From the NCBI GenBank assembly GCA_951799405.1, contig OX637344.1:4898001-4962000 (forward strand): DNA of 64,000 nucleotides. The letters run 5' to 3'. The DNA is from Agapetus fuscipes (lineage: Eukaryota > Arthropoda > Insecta > Trichoptera > Glossosomatidae). The notes under the pieces are model-generated. The model made no database searches. It saw nothing but the letters and a program-made list of their open reading frames with translations, and had not been told where the DNA came from. Within the stretch, counting starts at the first letter, position 1; each line of letters starts with the position of its first letter. Below, piece after piece: positions 22,185 through 31,640 of this stretch. Made by a program: the position numbers and the translations under genes.

Positions 22185-22510
22185 TACGGTCGATAGCTTA
22201 GTTGATAGAACGCTGTCGTTCAATGCTGTCCCCAGGGCTCAATCCCCACTCAGGTTGTCAATACGGATTTCTCGTATTGGTTTTCGTTCCAACCACAAAA
22301 AAAATACAGACAAGGCTGACTCAACCTTTATAAGTAATGAGAACCAGCCCCTTCAAGAGCTGAAAACCCCTCATTTCAAGTGAATTGGTTTGCGTAAGGC
22401 TTGATCTTTTACCTGTAAAATTAAATAGGTTTCACTCGCCACATGCAACTCCTTCGGGGACCATACAGAAAGAAGTTACATCATATATGTAGTTGTGTTA
22501 CGTTTATAAA
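22185..22510 (+). repeat. SA SINE, diverged full length
   Basis: Head GTCGATAGCTTAGTTGATAG, B box degraded (CTCAATCCCCACTC), complete body and 3' end (CATATATGTAGTTGTG). Confidence 0.75.
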
Positions 22511-22617
22511 GCCTTTTTAAAATTAATTCAGCATTTTCCCCGCTTTTGTTGCAGTTTATTCTTGAAACTCTGAAGGTCCAAAATTTTACTGTTAAGCTCA
22601 TAACAACTCTTTAAAGC

Positions 22618-22797
22618 AATAAAATAAAAATTGCTTTGTTTTAATTCACATGAGTTTATTTTTGGACACGACCAGTTTCGGGAGAAGCAGTACCTCCCAT
22701 CTTCAGGTGTAAATAGAAACTAACACAAAGTAACACAAAGTGTCAGTGTCCAAAAATAAACTCATGTGAATTAAAACAAAGCAATTTTTATTTTATT
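22618..22797. mobile_element. PLE-like foldback with 52-bp perfect arms
   Basis: Arms 22618-22669 and 22746-22797 are perfect inverted copies. The loop side carries a hammerhead motif on the minus strand (separate entry). Head-to-head arms around a hammerhead are typical of Penelope-like pseudo-LTR repeats; that family assignment is inference. Confidence 0.7.
22664..22711 (-). ncRNA. hammerhead ribozyme, minimal PLE type
   Basis: Minus strand: stem I ACAC/GUGU, core CUGAAGA, one extra U, stem II GGGAG/CUCCC with a 9-base loop, GAAA, very short stem III ACUGGU, C17 at the cleavage site. All conserved core positions are present. The one-base spacer before stem II also occurs in the other hammerheads of this window. 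Confidence 0.65.
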
Positions 22798-24289
22798 GTA
22801 TTAAAATGAACTTTCACGAAGTAACTGCTGAAAATCTAGATAATATAACTCTTAAAAGACTTAAAAAAATATCTTCAAATGAATTAATAGATACTGATGA
22901 ATACGGATTGTTCTAAATGAAAGAGGCCAACATAATAGGGTAATTTCACTTTTTTATTTATTTCATAAAATGGTAGGCTATATTTTTTAAAAAATGCATT
23001 TGCGTTTTTAAAAAAATTATATGTGGCTTAGTTTTTAAATTATAGCTCTTTAAAATTCGCGTATTTTCCATTTCCGCTAAAACAGGTCATTTCTTTATTC
23101 GGGCGGATATGACGTCAGATCTTCGGAGTTTAGGTGTCAAATGGTAGTCAGTTTGACAGCGACATTTGTCGTCAAAATGACGACAAACGCCCCTAGCCGT
23201 TCACGCTGCATTTTTGGCGGGATTCAAATTCTCCGCATTTTATTTTTCAAAATTATCAATGATATCTTTATTTTTACTACTTAAAAAATATACTATTGTG
23301 ATCCTTGAAATGTACTCTACACAACCATATTATTTTCAAACGTTTTCCCTACCACTGTAAATATCCTATTGCAATCAATGTGGTTCAGCCGTGCCGTCAG
23401 AGGCGCACAAATTTCGTGGACCGAGGTTGCTAAGTTAATTAGCAGATGTGATCAAGTAATTATAAATTATTAATTCGTGTAAAATTAAAATTTCCGGTAT
23501 TTTAGAGAAACGGCAGTAGGGGACCCCTCAAAATGAAAAATAAACTATACTTCATTTTATTTTTTTTGAGTTTCAGTGAAGCCATAAATTCTGTGATATA
23601 CATGTTACTAGCCCTTTTTTTAGGGTTAAGATTCCCTGGTACATAGTTTTAATTGTATAAAGTGCCAGTCATTTGTAATGTTATAATTTATTCCGGGTTC
23701 ATTTTTAACAAAATTGCAGTTGAATTTTTTAAAAGTATTTATTTTCAACAAATCGATTACATATCGTTCAATTTTTAACTTATGTATTGGCGGCTTCACA
23801 GTTTACATATGTGTTAATAGATCACTGATCATTCACAGAACCGCCATCCGTGTTTATACTTGACCAAAGCATATTCTCGCATATTCCAGATCATACTCAA
23901 ATGGATGCTTCCAGAGAGTACTATAAGCTACAATAGTTAAAAATTTGAATCACTTACATCGATACACACATATTTAAAGCAAGTAAATACGCCTAGACAG
24001 TAGACACACAATTTTACAAACACATAGACATGAACTTATACGTTCGTAACAATATATTTCATTTCTGCTTACAAACTTTAGGTTGAAGTTTTCCAGTACC
24101 TTCCCTGCCTATAGTGCCTACCCGTCAATTTTTCAGTATTTTCACGAGTCAGTAATTCCGCTGAGCATGGCAGAGTTGGGTGTCAAGTATCGTTAACAGG
24201 AATCACTTAGACTGTGTGATCTAGATGTGTAATGACACAAGAAACGTGGTTAGAGGGCAGGAGGGGGTCGAAGGAGGGCCCTGATCTCC
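22798..24289. other. unassigned intronic interval
   Basis: Directly after the foldback is a 36-codon frame (ATG at 22806, stop at 22914-22916) with no recognisable similarity. A hairpin TTTGTCGTCA/TGACGACAAA sits near 23166-23190. Otherwise AT-rich and unassigned. Confidence 0.45.
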
Positions 24290-24430
24290 AAGTATACAAT
24301 TCTACGTTTCAACTCAATCAAAAATATATACGTAAGCTTAAACAGCAGCTCTAGTGAGTGTTAGAGTTTAGATGCATTTTTGGTTGAGCGCTGTGGTTAG
24401 TTTGAATAAAAATTATTGTACTTGGGATTG
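24290..24430. mobile_element. PM palindromic MITE
   Basis: Left end TCTCCAAGTATACAATTC, core CAGCTCTAGTGAGTGTTAG, right end TTATTGTACTTGGGATTGAG; the ends are inverted copies. Confidence 0.7.
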
Positions 24431-24435
24431 AGAGT

Positions 24436-24540
24436 GCCAACCTTACGTTTAAACCATACAAAATAATGTACGGAAACTTCAGCAGCGCCTCTAGTGGATG
24501 CTTATGTTGATATTCAGTAAAAAATATTTGAATTTTCTAT
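24436..24540. mobile_element. PM MITE, partial
   Basis: GTGCCAACCTTACGTTTAAA, GTACGGAAACTTCAGCAG, CCTCTAGTGGATGCTTATG: left half of the PM family. Confidence 0.6.
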
Positions 24541-24671
24541 CACATAAAATATGTTTGAATGCAAGAAATAAAGACAATCCAGCAATGGGTTTTAAAAATA
24601 TTGCAATAGAATGTAAGTGTATATTTTCCGATTAAAGCTGTTGTTGAGTTTTGTATGGAAATTTTTATACT

Positions 24672-24825
24672 TGGGGTTGAGTGTGCCAACCTTACATTTA
24701 AACTTAATCAAAAATTGTACGGAAACTTAAGCAGCAGATCTAGTGACTGTTTTGGTTTTGGTACATTTTCGGTGAGACGCTTTGGTTGAGTGTGAACGGC
24801 AAATGTTGTACTTGGGGAGAAAGTT
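24672..24825. mobile_element. PM palindromic MITE, full length
   Basis: ACTTGGGGTTGAGTGTGCC at the left, core AGATCTAGTGACTGTTTTGG, and TGTTGTACTTGGGGAG at the right. Third PM copy in tandem in this 550-bp stretch, immediately upstream of the GC-rich candidate promoter. Confidence 0.7.
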
Positions 24826-25092
24826 GCGCGCGCAAGACAGGGGCGGCAGTCCACCCTGAGCGGCGACGCGAGCGGGCACCTTGCCCGTTTGGCACGTGCA
24901 ACCAGCACGACAAATCACGTGCCCGCAACTCGCACGTGCGACCAAAACACTAATCCTTATCACAACACCGACCTGCGTGAAACTCATCAACACCGATCCG
25001 CGAAACGGCGTCTAGAAGTGGCTGTCACGATGACACTGTCAAAACATGTTGCGATTGGTCGCGCCACCCCTAGGTCCACGTGACACGCCCCT
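24826..25092 (+). promoter_or_regulatory. GC-rich island with four CACGTG E-boxes, candidate promoter or enhancer
   Basis: A sharp rise in GC and CpG against AT-rich surroundings. Perfect E-boxes CACGTG lie at 24893-24898, 24916-24921, 24933-24938 and 25077-25082; an inverted CCAAT (GATTGGTC) is near 25053 and GC boxes (CCACCCC, CGCCCC) near 25065-25091. The island lies 1.4-1.7 kb upstream of the exon-B ATG on the + strand. CACGTG is the site of bHLH factors such as Myc/Max, USF and CLOCK/CYCLE. That it drives Nmdar2 is inference. Confidence 0.5.
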
Positions 25093-25439
25093 TTTGTTCT
25101 AAATTCAAATTTGATTCGTTATCAGTTTCAAATTTCGAACACGAAAAAAAACTTAAAAAAAACTTAAACCTTATTTTAGTGCTTGGATCCTAAACCGTTT
25201 TATCTAACTAGTTTATCGTTTCTCTGTTCTGCGAGTTGTATACGTACAAAACTTAATCTAATAGTTTTAGTTTACACCATTTAAATAATGAGTTTAACGC
25301 TTGTCTATTAATTTACGTAGCTTCTTATTGATTTGAATGGTTCGCCATATTACGTTCCATTTAGTCGGCGGTTGGCTGTGTTGAAATTCACTTTGCTGGA
25401 AAATGTTGAACTCTATGTAAATAATAATATTGTGGGACT

Positions 25440-25620
25440 ATCGTTTAGGGTGTGCGCATGCGCGTTCCTTCCCTCCCCCCTCCCCCCTTTTGGTCCATCC
25501 CCCTTCTCACCCCCGCCCCTCACAGCTGACTTCTTGCCTCCTGAACCCTCAACGGCACATGCCACTGTGATAAACAGAGACAAAAGAATTTGCGCCAGAA
25601 TTAAATCCTGTCAACCTTGA
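25440..25620 (+). promoter_or_regulatory. NRF1-type site and pyrimidine-rich GC stretch, candidate core promoter
   Basis: The palindrome GCGCATGCGC (25454-25463) is the consensus NRF1 (ewg in flies) site, common in core promoters of neuronal genes. It is followed by a C/T-rich stretch (25467-25520). Position, about 0.9-1 kb upstream of the exon-B start codon, fits a 5' region; the transcription start is not known. Confidence 0.45.
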
Positions 25621-26489
25621 GGACTCTCGAAAGCAATTTCAGCATGATATTTAGATATTAAATCCATGAGAATGGCATTGAAATAATTTGAAGTCACACT
25701 TGTTAATGTTATCTTAGTTTTGTAGTCATTGAAAATATTGACACATTCCTGGGTATTACATAATACAAATTTTAGATTTGTAGAAGCTTTTTAGAAGTTG
25801 TATATATAAAAAAATGTCTTGTGAAAAGCATATTCAGATTGTAGAGTATCAGAAGTCAAATCTATACGTGGATAAACTGCCAGTCTAATGTACAATGGAT
25901 CAATGATAAAAACAGCTCCAAAAACCTTTTATATTTGAAGGTTCTAATGTCAATTCTTGTGACGAGCCCAGTCGTATTTTTTCCATTTTTATTGATTCCA
26001 AAAGGAGTGAAGGAAAATTTTACAATAAATAAAAGTCAATAATGTATTTTTTTTAAAGTGCAACGTTGATTCCCAAAGAAAAACTTAAACAGCAGAAACA
26101 CACACATTAATTATTTTTTCTACAAATCGTAGATGATGTAAATTTAAGTGTACAAACTTCAAAGCTTTCAGTTTTTCTTACAGGTTTTGCTATAACATCA
26201 GTTCATAAAAAATAAAATGTGAAAAATATAACCACCTTAGACTCGTAGATAACATTTAGGTCTTCTTTTCTCATATCTAATCTTCTCAATAAAGTGGACG
26301 CAAACATATCTAGTGCAAATAGAAACCCCTAAAAAGAAAAACTGCCGCTCTTTCAAGAAAAATATTAAGAATGAACAAGGGAGAACGAGAAATGAATTTC
26401 TATAGATACTTCTAAAAAAAAGAAATTGAAGTCACATTTCTTTAGAGAATGATGAGATTTGTTTGCGTGTTGGTTTTCGAAAAAGCGTG
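25621..26489. other. AT-rich stretch before exon B
   Basis: No repeat recognised. It may contain the exon-B 5' UTR or a 5' intron; an acceptor-like TTTCTTTAG lies at 26437-26445, so the start exon could also extend or splice here. Confidence 0.4.
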
Positions 26490-26835
26490 ATGCTTCTTCG
26501 TGCATTGTTGGCGTGCATTTTGGCGTGCTTCTTCGTGCTAGCAAGCGCGTGGAGTGCGCGTGGATCAGCACGCGCGACCACCACGACGAGCGCGCCTAGC
26601 ACGTTCAACACGATAAATGGAACCGATGAGCAGACCACGCCGCCGTTGACGATTGGCCTGGTGCTGCCGAAGACCAACTTTGGGATCCGGGAGTACATGA
26701 GGGCGATGAAGCAGGGCATCAGCAGCCTGCATCGTGGAAGAGCGGGACAGAGCAGAATGGCCTTGTATTCTCACTACTCCTTCACGGCGGAAAACGTCAA
26801 GTTTGTTATGTTTTCGTTGACGCCGAGTCCTACAG
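26490..26835 (+). CDS. Nmdar2: NMDA receptor subunit 2, first coding exon B (signal peptide + ATD start)
   Basis: From ATG 26490 this exon encodes 115 residues plus one base. A hydrophobic signal peptide (MLLRALLACILACFFVLA) is followed by a low-complexity Ala/Thr/Ser linker with a possible glycosylation site (NGT). Then comes the amino-terminal-domain segment PLTIGLVLPKTNFGIREYMR, ending FSLTPSPTG. The donor is GTTCGT (26836), weaker than the GTAAGT after exon A. Phase 1 fits the 46929 exon, giving TPSPTAILNSL. The ORF is open upstream only to a TGA at 26427 with no earlier ATG in frame. It is homologous to exon A over about 55 residues, so A and B are alternative N-termini rather than consecutive exons. 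The product is the glutamate-binding GluN2-type subunit of a Ca2+-permeable synaptic channel, with this part outside the cell. Codon use is GC-rich against an AT-rich intron. Confidence 0.88.
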
Positions 26836-26981
26836 GTTCGTAACTCATCTTTTTCCTATTGTATTAAAGACAGATCGACAAGCCTGTAACTGAACGTGTT
26901 GAAACTCAAAACTAACGTCGTCATCTTTTAAAACGAAACTCTTGATGGTTAAAATTGCTGAAATTTAAGAAGTACATATTA

Positions 26982-27080
26982 CCGGTCGATGGCTCAGTTG
27001 GTATAGTAATTGCATTCCATGTCGTGAACTCGGGTTCGAATCCCACTGAGGGTGTCAGAAATGAAATTGGCTGTTTCGGT
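26982..27080 (+). repeat. SA SINE, 5' part of an interrupted copy
   Basis: GTCGATGGCTCAGTTGGTAT and GGGTTCGAATCCCACTGAGG boxes; interrupted at 27080 and continued at 27648-27800. Confidence 0.85.
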
Positions 27081-27638
27081 CTCAGTAGTAGCATCTCGAA
27101 TTTAAGGCCTTAAGTCATATGTTAAGATGCTCAGAATCGCTTTGCATTTTTGTTTGTAAATTAAAAATCATCGAGCCCTAAACCCTCACGGCTATACTGC
27201 CCTGCTTACCAAAAAGGCAGTATCTGCAAAATGTTTGTCCTGAGATAATCGACTTCAAACTTAAGAATTGTATGGTTTTAAGTACACTTACTGCTAGTCT
27301 GTGTGCTTATATCTCAGTAACCATAGGAGATCCTGCTTTTTTACTGAGCGTATTGGATTCAGCGTCGTTTAAAATATGGAAATACATATTATATAACTCA
27401 ATATCGAAAATAAATCAGTTACTGCCTTTTTTCTTAGCAGGGCAGTATAATCTTTCAGTGATTTCTGAGTCTCTTCTGCTTTGTGTAAACACTTGGAAAA
27501 GTGTAGCTTCACGGGAGGGCTTTCTGCCACTCGTATCTCACATAAATTTTGCATGCGAGTCCTGTGACATATCCCCGGATGGGATGGATATACAGGGCGT
27601 GGGTCAGTGGAGGGGAGACTGACCCTGAGAGAAGGTGT
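27081..27638. mobile_element. 558-bp insertion of unknown family in an SA SINE
   Basis: The SA copy is split and the 9-bp TGTTTCGGT is present on both sides (27072-27080 and 27639-27647). The ends (CTCAGTAGTAGC and GACCCTGAGAGAAGGTGT) show at most weak inverted similarity. A 9-bp duplication is usual for Mutator-like elements, but no family can be assigned. It contains a mariner-type MITE. Confidence 0.55.
27195..27447. mobile_element. Tc1/mariner-type MITE, 253 bp
   Basis: Ends TACTGCCCTGCTTACC..AAGGCAGTA and the complement TTACTGCC..GCAGGGCAGTA, inverted repeats of about 28 bp, flanked by TA (27193-27194 and 27448-27449). Nested in the 27081-27638 insertion. Confidence 0.8.
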
Positions 27639-27647
27639 TGTTTCGGT

Positions 27648-27800
27648 GTATATTTCAAACTCGAAAATAAAATACCGGCAAAATTTACTCAGCATTTACA
27701 ATAAATGAGTTCCAACCTCCTCTAAAGCTGGGAAACCACCGCTTCAACTGAAGTGGCTGGCGTAAGGCCAGCTCTCTTATCTGTAAAAATAAATAAAATT
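27648..27800 (+). repeat. SA SINE, 3' part of the interrupted copy
   Basis: GTATATTTCAAACTCGAAAA to CTGTAAAAATAAATAAAAT, continuing the body from 27080. Confidence 0.8.
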
Positions 27801-28382
27801 GTACCTCATCTTTTACTTATTGTATTGAATACAGATGGGAAAGCTTTAAAGTTAACTTGGTAAAAATTGGAACAAACGTCGCCATCTTGTAAAATGTCAC
27901 TTTTGATAGTTTAATATGATGTTCAAGGTGATGTTAGCCAAATTGATAAATGAAAGAAGTATCTTATTGAAGAAAAACTAAAATATATCGATAGATTTTA
28001 GGAACTCGAAGGCCGCAAAGTTAAAACTGCACCCTCCTCTAGCTGGTATATTCACTAATATCCGTGTACATCTCTACGTTCTGTAACACGATCTTCCATA
28101 CTTTATAGTATTAAACATGTCGTGAATCTCCCCTCGTTGCGTAAATTGAAAATGTATGTAATATACGACGACACTTCTAGGGAGTGCTTTAGTTTTTATA
28201 CATAATTTGATCTACGTAATCGAGGTCAGTTGACGCAATGTTTTAAGCTCGGAGTACTATTTTGAATTGTTAGCTAGATAAAATGAAAGAAGTGTGCAAG
28301 GACTGATTTTTTTTTAGATGCTCATTGATTTTTTAATTGATGTATTTTGTGTTTTTTAAATAGTATAATGTTAAATTAACTT
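27801..28382. other. intronic interval with PM and LINE traces
   Basis: A degenerate PM-like palindrome at about 28130-28260 (CACTTCTAGGGAGTGC core) and a short LINE RT end at 28280-28306 (KMKEVCKD). Confidence 0.4.
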
Positions 28383-28945
28383 CTGTTCCTCGACATATAC
28401 TAGAAACGTTGGTATGAATCTGACCACCCACACTATAAAAATAGTTCACGTTGCCAATATAAGTTGTTTCATGGAAATGTGACAAGAGTTGCAACATATA
28501 TCGCCACCTTAAAGGTAAAACTAAATAAGTGATGATTCACTGATTTCAGAAATGGTGGATAAAACATTTTATTGGGTGTAGGTAACTTCTCATAGTAAGT
28601 GAACTAATTCTAAGAAAGTGCTTATGTAAAACTTCAAAGCTACAGGATTTTCACATTTCTTTAGGGTTGTATCTCGTAGAAATTTGAAAAGGGGTACATT
28701 TATCTGAGAAACCTATGTTAGTTTTATATATCACTTATTCAGTTTTACCTTTACCTTCACTTTGCCAATGCCACCCCTGTTACAGAGAAGGACGGCAAGA
28801 GTGTATGTCCATTTGAGATTTGGTTTTTATGTTGTAGGTTCACATGAGGCATGTGCAAGCACGAACTTGTACGTGTCTGGTTGTGGGAATTCATGTAATG
28901 TGAATCTCCAATGTAATATATCTTGGCAACTTAGATTAGATTAGA
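28383..28945 (+). repeat. LT repeat split by a 242-bp MITE
   Basis: Degenerate LT head at 28383-28498; the LT body resumes at about 28753 and ends in TTAGATTAGATTAGATT. The interruption is the MITE listed separately. Confidence 0.7.
28511..28752. mobile_element. MITE with 23-bp inverted ends, 242 bp
   Basis: Left end AAAGGTAAAACTAAATAAGT, right end the complement ACTTATTCAGTTTTACCTTT. Possible 5-bp duplication ACCTT (28506-28510 and 28753-28757). Superfamily not assigned. Confidence 0.65.
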
Positions 28946-29019
28946 TTAGATTAGACCTTTAAGGTATCGATATATTCATTTGAAAATCTTTTTTTAATTA
29001 CTGCATAATGCTTTCCGTT

Positions 29020-29100
29020 CCACGCATCTACTTGCAGCCATGCATTTATTCTGAATATGAAATTTTGAAATATCTTCGCAACTTAGATAAAACGAGTAGA
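29020..29100 (+). repeat. LT tail fragment
   Basis: GCATTTATTCTGAATATGAA to TTCGCAACTTAGATAAAAC. Confidence 0.6.
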
Positions 29101-29514
29101 TTATCATAGGTATACTTGAAGAATCGCAAATTTGTGAGGATACTGAAGCAGAAAAGTACACAATATATATTCGATATTCTGCGCTGTTTATTAAAATTCT
29201 TGGCTGAAAATAATGCGCTGTGCTTGTACGTAAATCCAATAAGGTTCACTCAGCCTGAACAGGAGCAGAATCCTGTCGTTGTGGAGACAACGGCAATCCC
29301 TCTTCATCTCTGTGACACCTTCTGGGACACAATGTGGACGTCCTCAAGCTGACGCAATCAAAGAGCAGGAAGGTGTAGACAAAAAAAATAAAAAAATATA
29401 CCGCTCAAGGTTTCCAATATATTGTCTTGTGCGTTTCATTTTTCATTGTGAAAGTTGAGATTAAAAAATAGTCTGTGTTGCTATAAATATTCTATGTATG
29501 TATTGTTTTAGCTA
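29101..29514. other. unassigned intronic interval
   Basis: Only short overlapping open frames on both strands; nothing recognised. Confidence 0.45.
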
Positions 29515-29835
29515 TATAATGTATAATCTAAGTAGCAAAGACATTACACACACAATTATACATCATACGATATCATACGTGTAACATCATGTCATACGTG
29601 TAACATCATGTCATACGTGTAACATCATGTCATACGTGTAACATCATGTCATACGTGTAACATCATGTCATACGTGTAACATCATGTCATACGTGTAACA
29701 TCATGTCATACGTGTAACATCATGTCATACGTGTAACATCATGTCATACGTGTAAGTTCGCGCTCATACTCGTACATGTTGCTTGTGTACTTCTCAAAAT
29801 GAAAACATCATACCAACGTGTAAGTCGAGGAATAC
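29515..29835 (-). repeat. LT copy, reverse, expanded by a 19-bp minisatellite
   Basis: The LT tail (complement of CTTTGCTACTTAGATTATAC) and head (complement of CCTCGACTTACACGTTGGTA) bracket a tandem array at 29574-29756. The 19-bp unit TCATACGTGTAACATCATG is present in about 10 near-identical copies. The unit resembles the LT segment CGTGTAAGTTCGCGC found just after the array. Confidence 0.8.
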
Positions 29836-29939
29836 AAATAATAAATAACCTTTAAGTATTTAAAATCTCAAGGCTTTAAATAGAATTTAAAAAAAACAGT
29901 ACATCTATTACATATAATAAAAAACTAAGAAAGTCTTAG

Positions 29940-30110
29940 CCAAATTTTTGATCGGATATTACACGAACCGTTACAAGAGAACTTACATTATTCTCGACGT
30001 TTTGTTAGCGACGTAGCTAAAGTCTTCAGGAAACACCCTCAAATCTTATTTTTTGAACTGTGTAGTTATAATTATTGTAAATATGTCAAACGACCGTAAT
30101 TCCAACCTAA
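29940..30110. mobile_element. PLE-like fragment with degenerate hammerhead
   Basis: On the minus strand TCCTGAAGA is followed by a stem II-like TTTAGC/GCTAA hairpin and ACAAAACGTCGAG. GAAA is altered, so it is probably inactive. It shares flanking sequence (TCGGATATTA.ACGAACCG and AATATGTCAAACGA.CGTAA) with the copy at 32815-33060. Confidence 0.55.
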
Positions 30111-30111
30111 A

Positions 30112-30310
30112 CCTAACAAGTCTTAGCCACCAATATTGCAGATCTACCGGGTTTTTTTCTATCCTTGTCCACTTATTTCATTTCATCTTCATTCAAAACC
30201 TATTTCATAAAAACTCTCTTTTTATTATGACTCTGGATATCCTACCTTTCATTACCATTCGCTATTTCAGGAATTTTGGTCTAACCATATATTTTCTGTC
30301 TTCCTGTTCC
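30112..30310 (-). pseudogene. RTE-like LINE RT C-terminus, decayed
   Basis: The minus strand reads KIPEIANGNERQDIQSHNKK then MK-VLNEDEMK and DKDRKK with internal stops, matching the end of the RT at 14830-16056 and its 3' UTR (AGATCTGCAATATTGGTGGC). Confidence 0.75.
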
Positions 30311-30699
30311 GCACAAAAATAGATGGATGTTGCAAACGATCTATTTTTGCCATTTCCTCGAATATTACTGGCGTTGGATGCGATATTATGATTTGACCGT
30401 TTATGCTAAAAAATCAACGAACATTTGTCTTTTGAGCGGATCGGATATCGATTGGTGCCTTTTTACCTCGCTAGAGAGGACCACAGATAACAAAAGATCG
30501 GTTTGTACCATGAAAGCGAGCCAACAAAGGCATTGTTCAAAATGCTCCTTTGTTGAGGATCAATTGTAGAACTGACCTGTGTTTTTTTTCCCTACAATCG
30601 GAAAAAGTTAAAGTACCTACTCCCTTAGGAATCGAAACTTTTTGGAGTCTCGGGGATCGTAAAAGAAGGAAATTTATAAAAAAAAAGTGATGGGAATAA
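30311..30699. other. unassigned intronic interval
   Basis: An 80-codon open frame (30327-30569) has no recognisable motif; treated as chance. Confidence 0.4.
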
Positions 30700-30985
30700 A
30701 TAGACAACGAGAGGTATGTCGTGATAGGAACAAATGGAGAAGACTTTGCAGAGGTTTCGGCTACTCCGTGTGGAACTAGATAAACCTATTCAATTCGATC
30801 ACTTTGTCATCTCTGTTTTAGGGAACGGCAACAAGGGTTGCAGGATTTATGTTCATATAAAATTAAGTTATCTTTTGAGCTGTACACATGCAGCATGTGT
30901 ATGCAAAAAATGCACGTATCTTTTTTCTTGTGGAAGTACTAAAATATGAATCTTGAATGTTTATTTATCTTTGCAACTAACATAA
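30700..30985 (+). mobile_element. LINE 3'-end fragment with degenerate LT
   Basis: Starts with an RT-end remnant (VCRDRNKWRRLCRGFGYS) and continues into an LT lacking its first 60 bp, ending TTTGCAACTAACATAAACG. Confidence 0.65.
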
Positions 30986-31017
30986 ACGATTAAATTGTAA
31001 ACTGTAGCATACAGAGT

Positions 31018-31140
31018 GAGAAAATAAGAAGAGCATCTATGAAGAGAGTGATTAATTTCAAGGAAATAAAAGAAGTGTGCAAGGGCAGAACAAAGTGGAG
31101 ACACATCTCCAGAGGTACTGGCTACCTCTAATTGAATCGT
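31018..31140 (+). pseudogene. LINE RT C-terminal remnant
   Basis: Reads KIRRASMKRVINFKEIKEVC then KGRTKWRHISRGTGYL, matching the KRRTCMKKVMTLDEMKEVCK end of the RT. Confidence 0.7.
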
Positions 31141-31554
31141 GGTTGGATAAAATAATAAATACAAAATCTTACTATGGTCTTCTGTGTTCACCTTTTTTAA
31201 GTAATTTCAAACTCTGTTGACAATTTATTTTCCGCAGCTTTTCAAGCTCCTGTAAAGAATAATTCCGATCATCTCCTTTACCTGAAAGGGTTAAACGAGA
31301 TTTGTGTAATAAAAATACGACTGTACCGAGCAATTTAAAGTTAAAATCTTTTAAAGGGATGATGATTCGTCTACCTCAAAGCAATTAAATGGTTTTATTA
31401 AAGTAGTCAAACTTAGTATTTGCTTAAAAACAAACCTCCCAGAATTTCAAATTTCATAATTTGAAAACTTCTTGCAAACTATGCTATTTATTTTATCTTT
31501 CAGTGGTAATAATATAAAAATTAAAGAAAGTTCTTCCTTGATCGTTTTTTTCTA
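31141..31554. other. unassigned intronic interval
   Basis: Nothing supported. Confidence 0.45.
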
Positions 31555-31640
31555 CAACTCCTGTCAGCTTTTCCTGAAACACGGTAAATTGAACCATTTT
31601 TTCAGTATCAGGTAATCAGGCTCATATCAATCTTATTCTA
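31555..31640 (-). repeat. LT 5'-end fragment, degenerate
   Basis: CAACTCCTGTCAGCTTTTCC then CCTGAAACACGG and AATTGAACCATTTTTTCAG: complement of the LT head region. Confidence 0.5.

Noticed and set aside
24708..25083. open frames on both strands in the GC-rich island
   Set aside because: GC-rich composition lowers stop frequency; no homology-like motifs, no conserved start, and overlapping frames contradict each other.
25333..25620. 95-codon Pro-rich frame
   Set aside because: Arises from the C/T-rich tract near the NRF1 site; no splice context linking it to exon B.
12518..26835. exons A and B as consecutive exons of one transcript
   Set aside because: Both encode the same domain segment, and B carries its own start and signal peptide with no clear acceptor; joining them would place a signal peptide inside the protein.
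29574..29756. regular direct repeats as a CRISPR-like array
   Set aside because: There are no unique spacers; the 19-bp units are contiguous, so it is a minisatellite in a eukaryotic genome.
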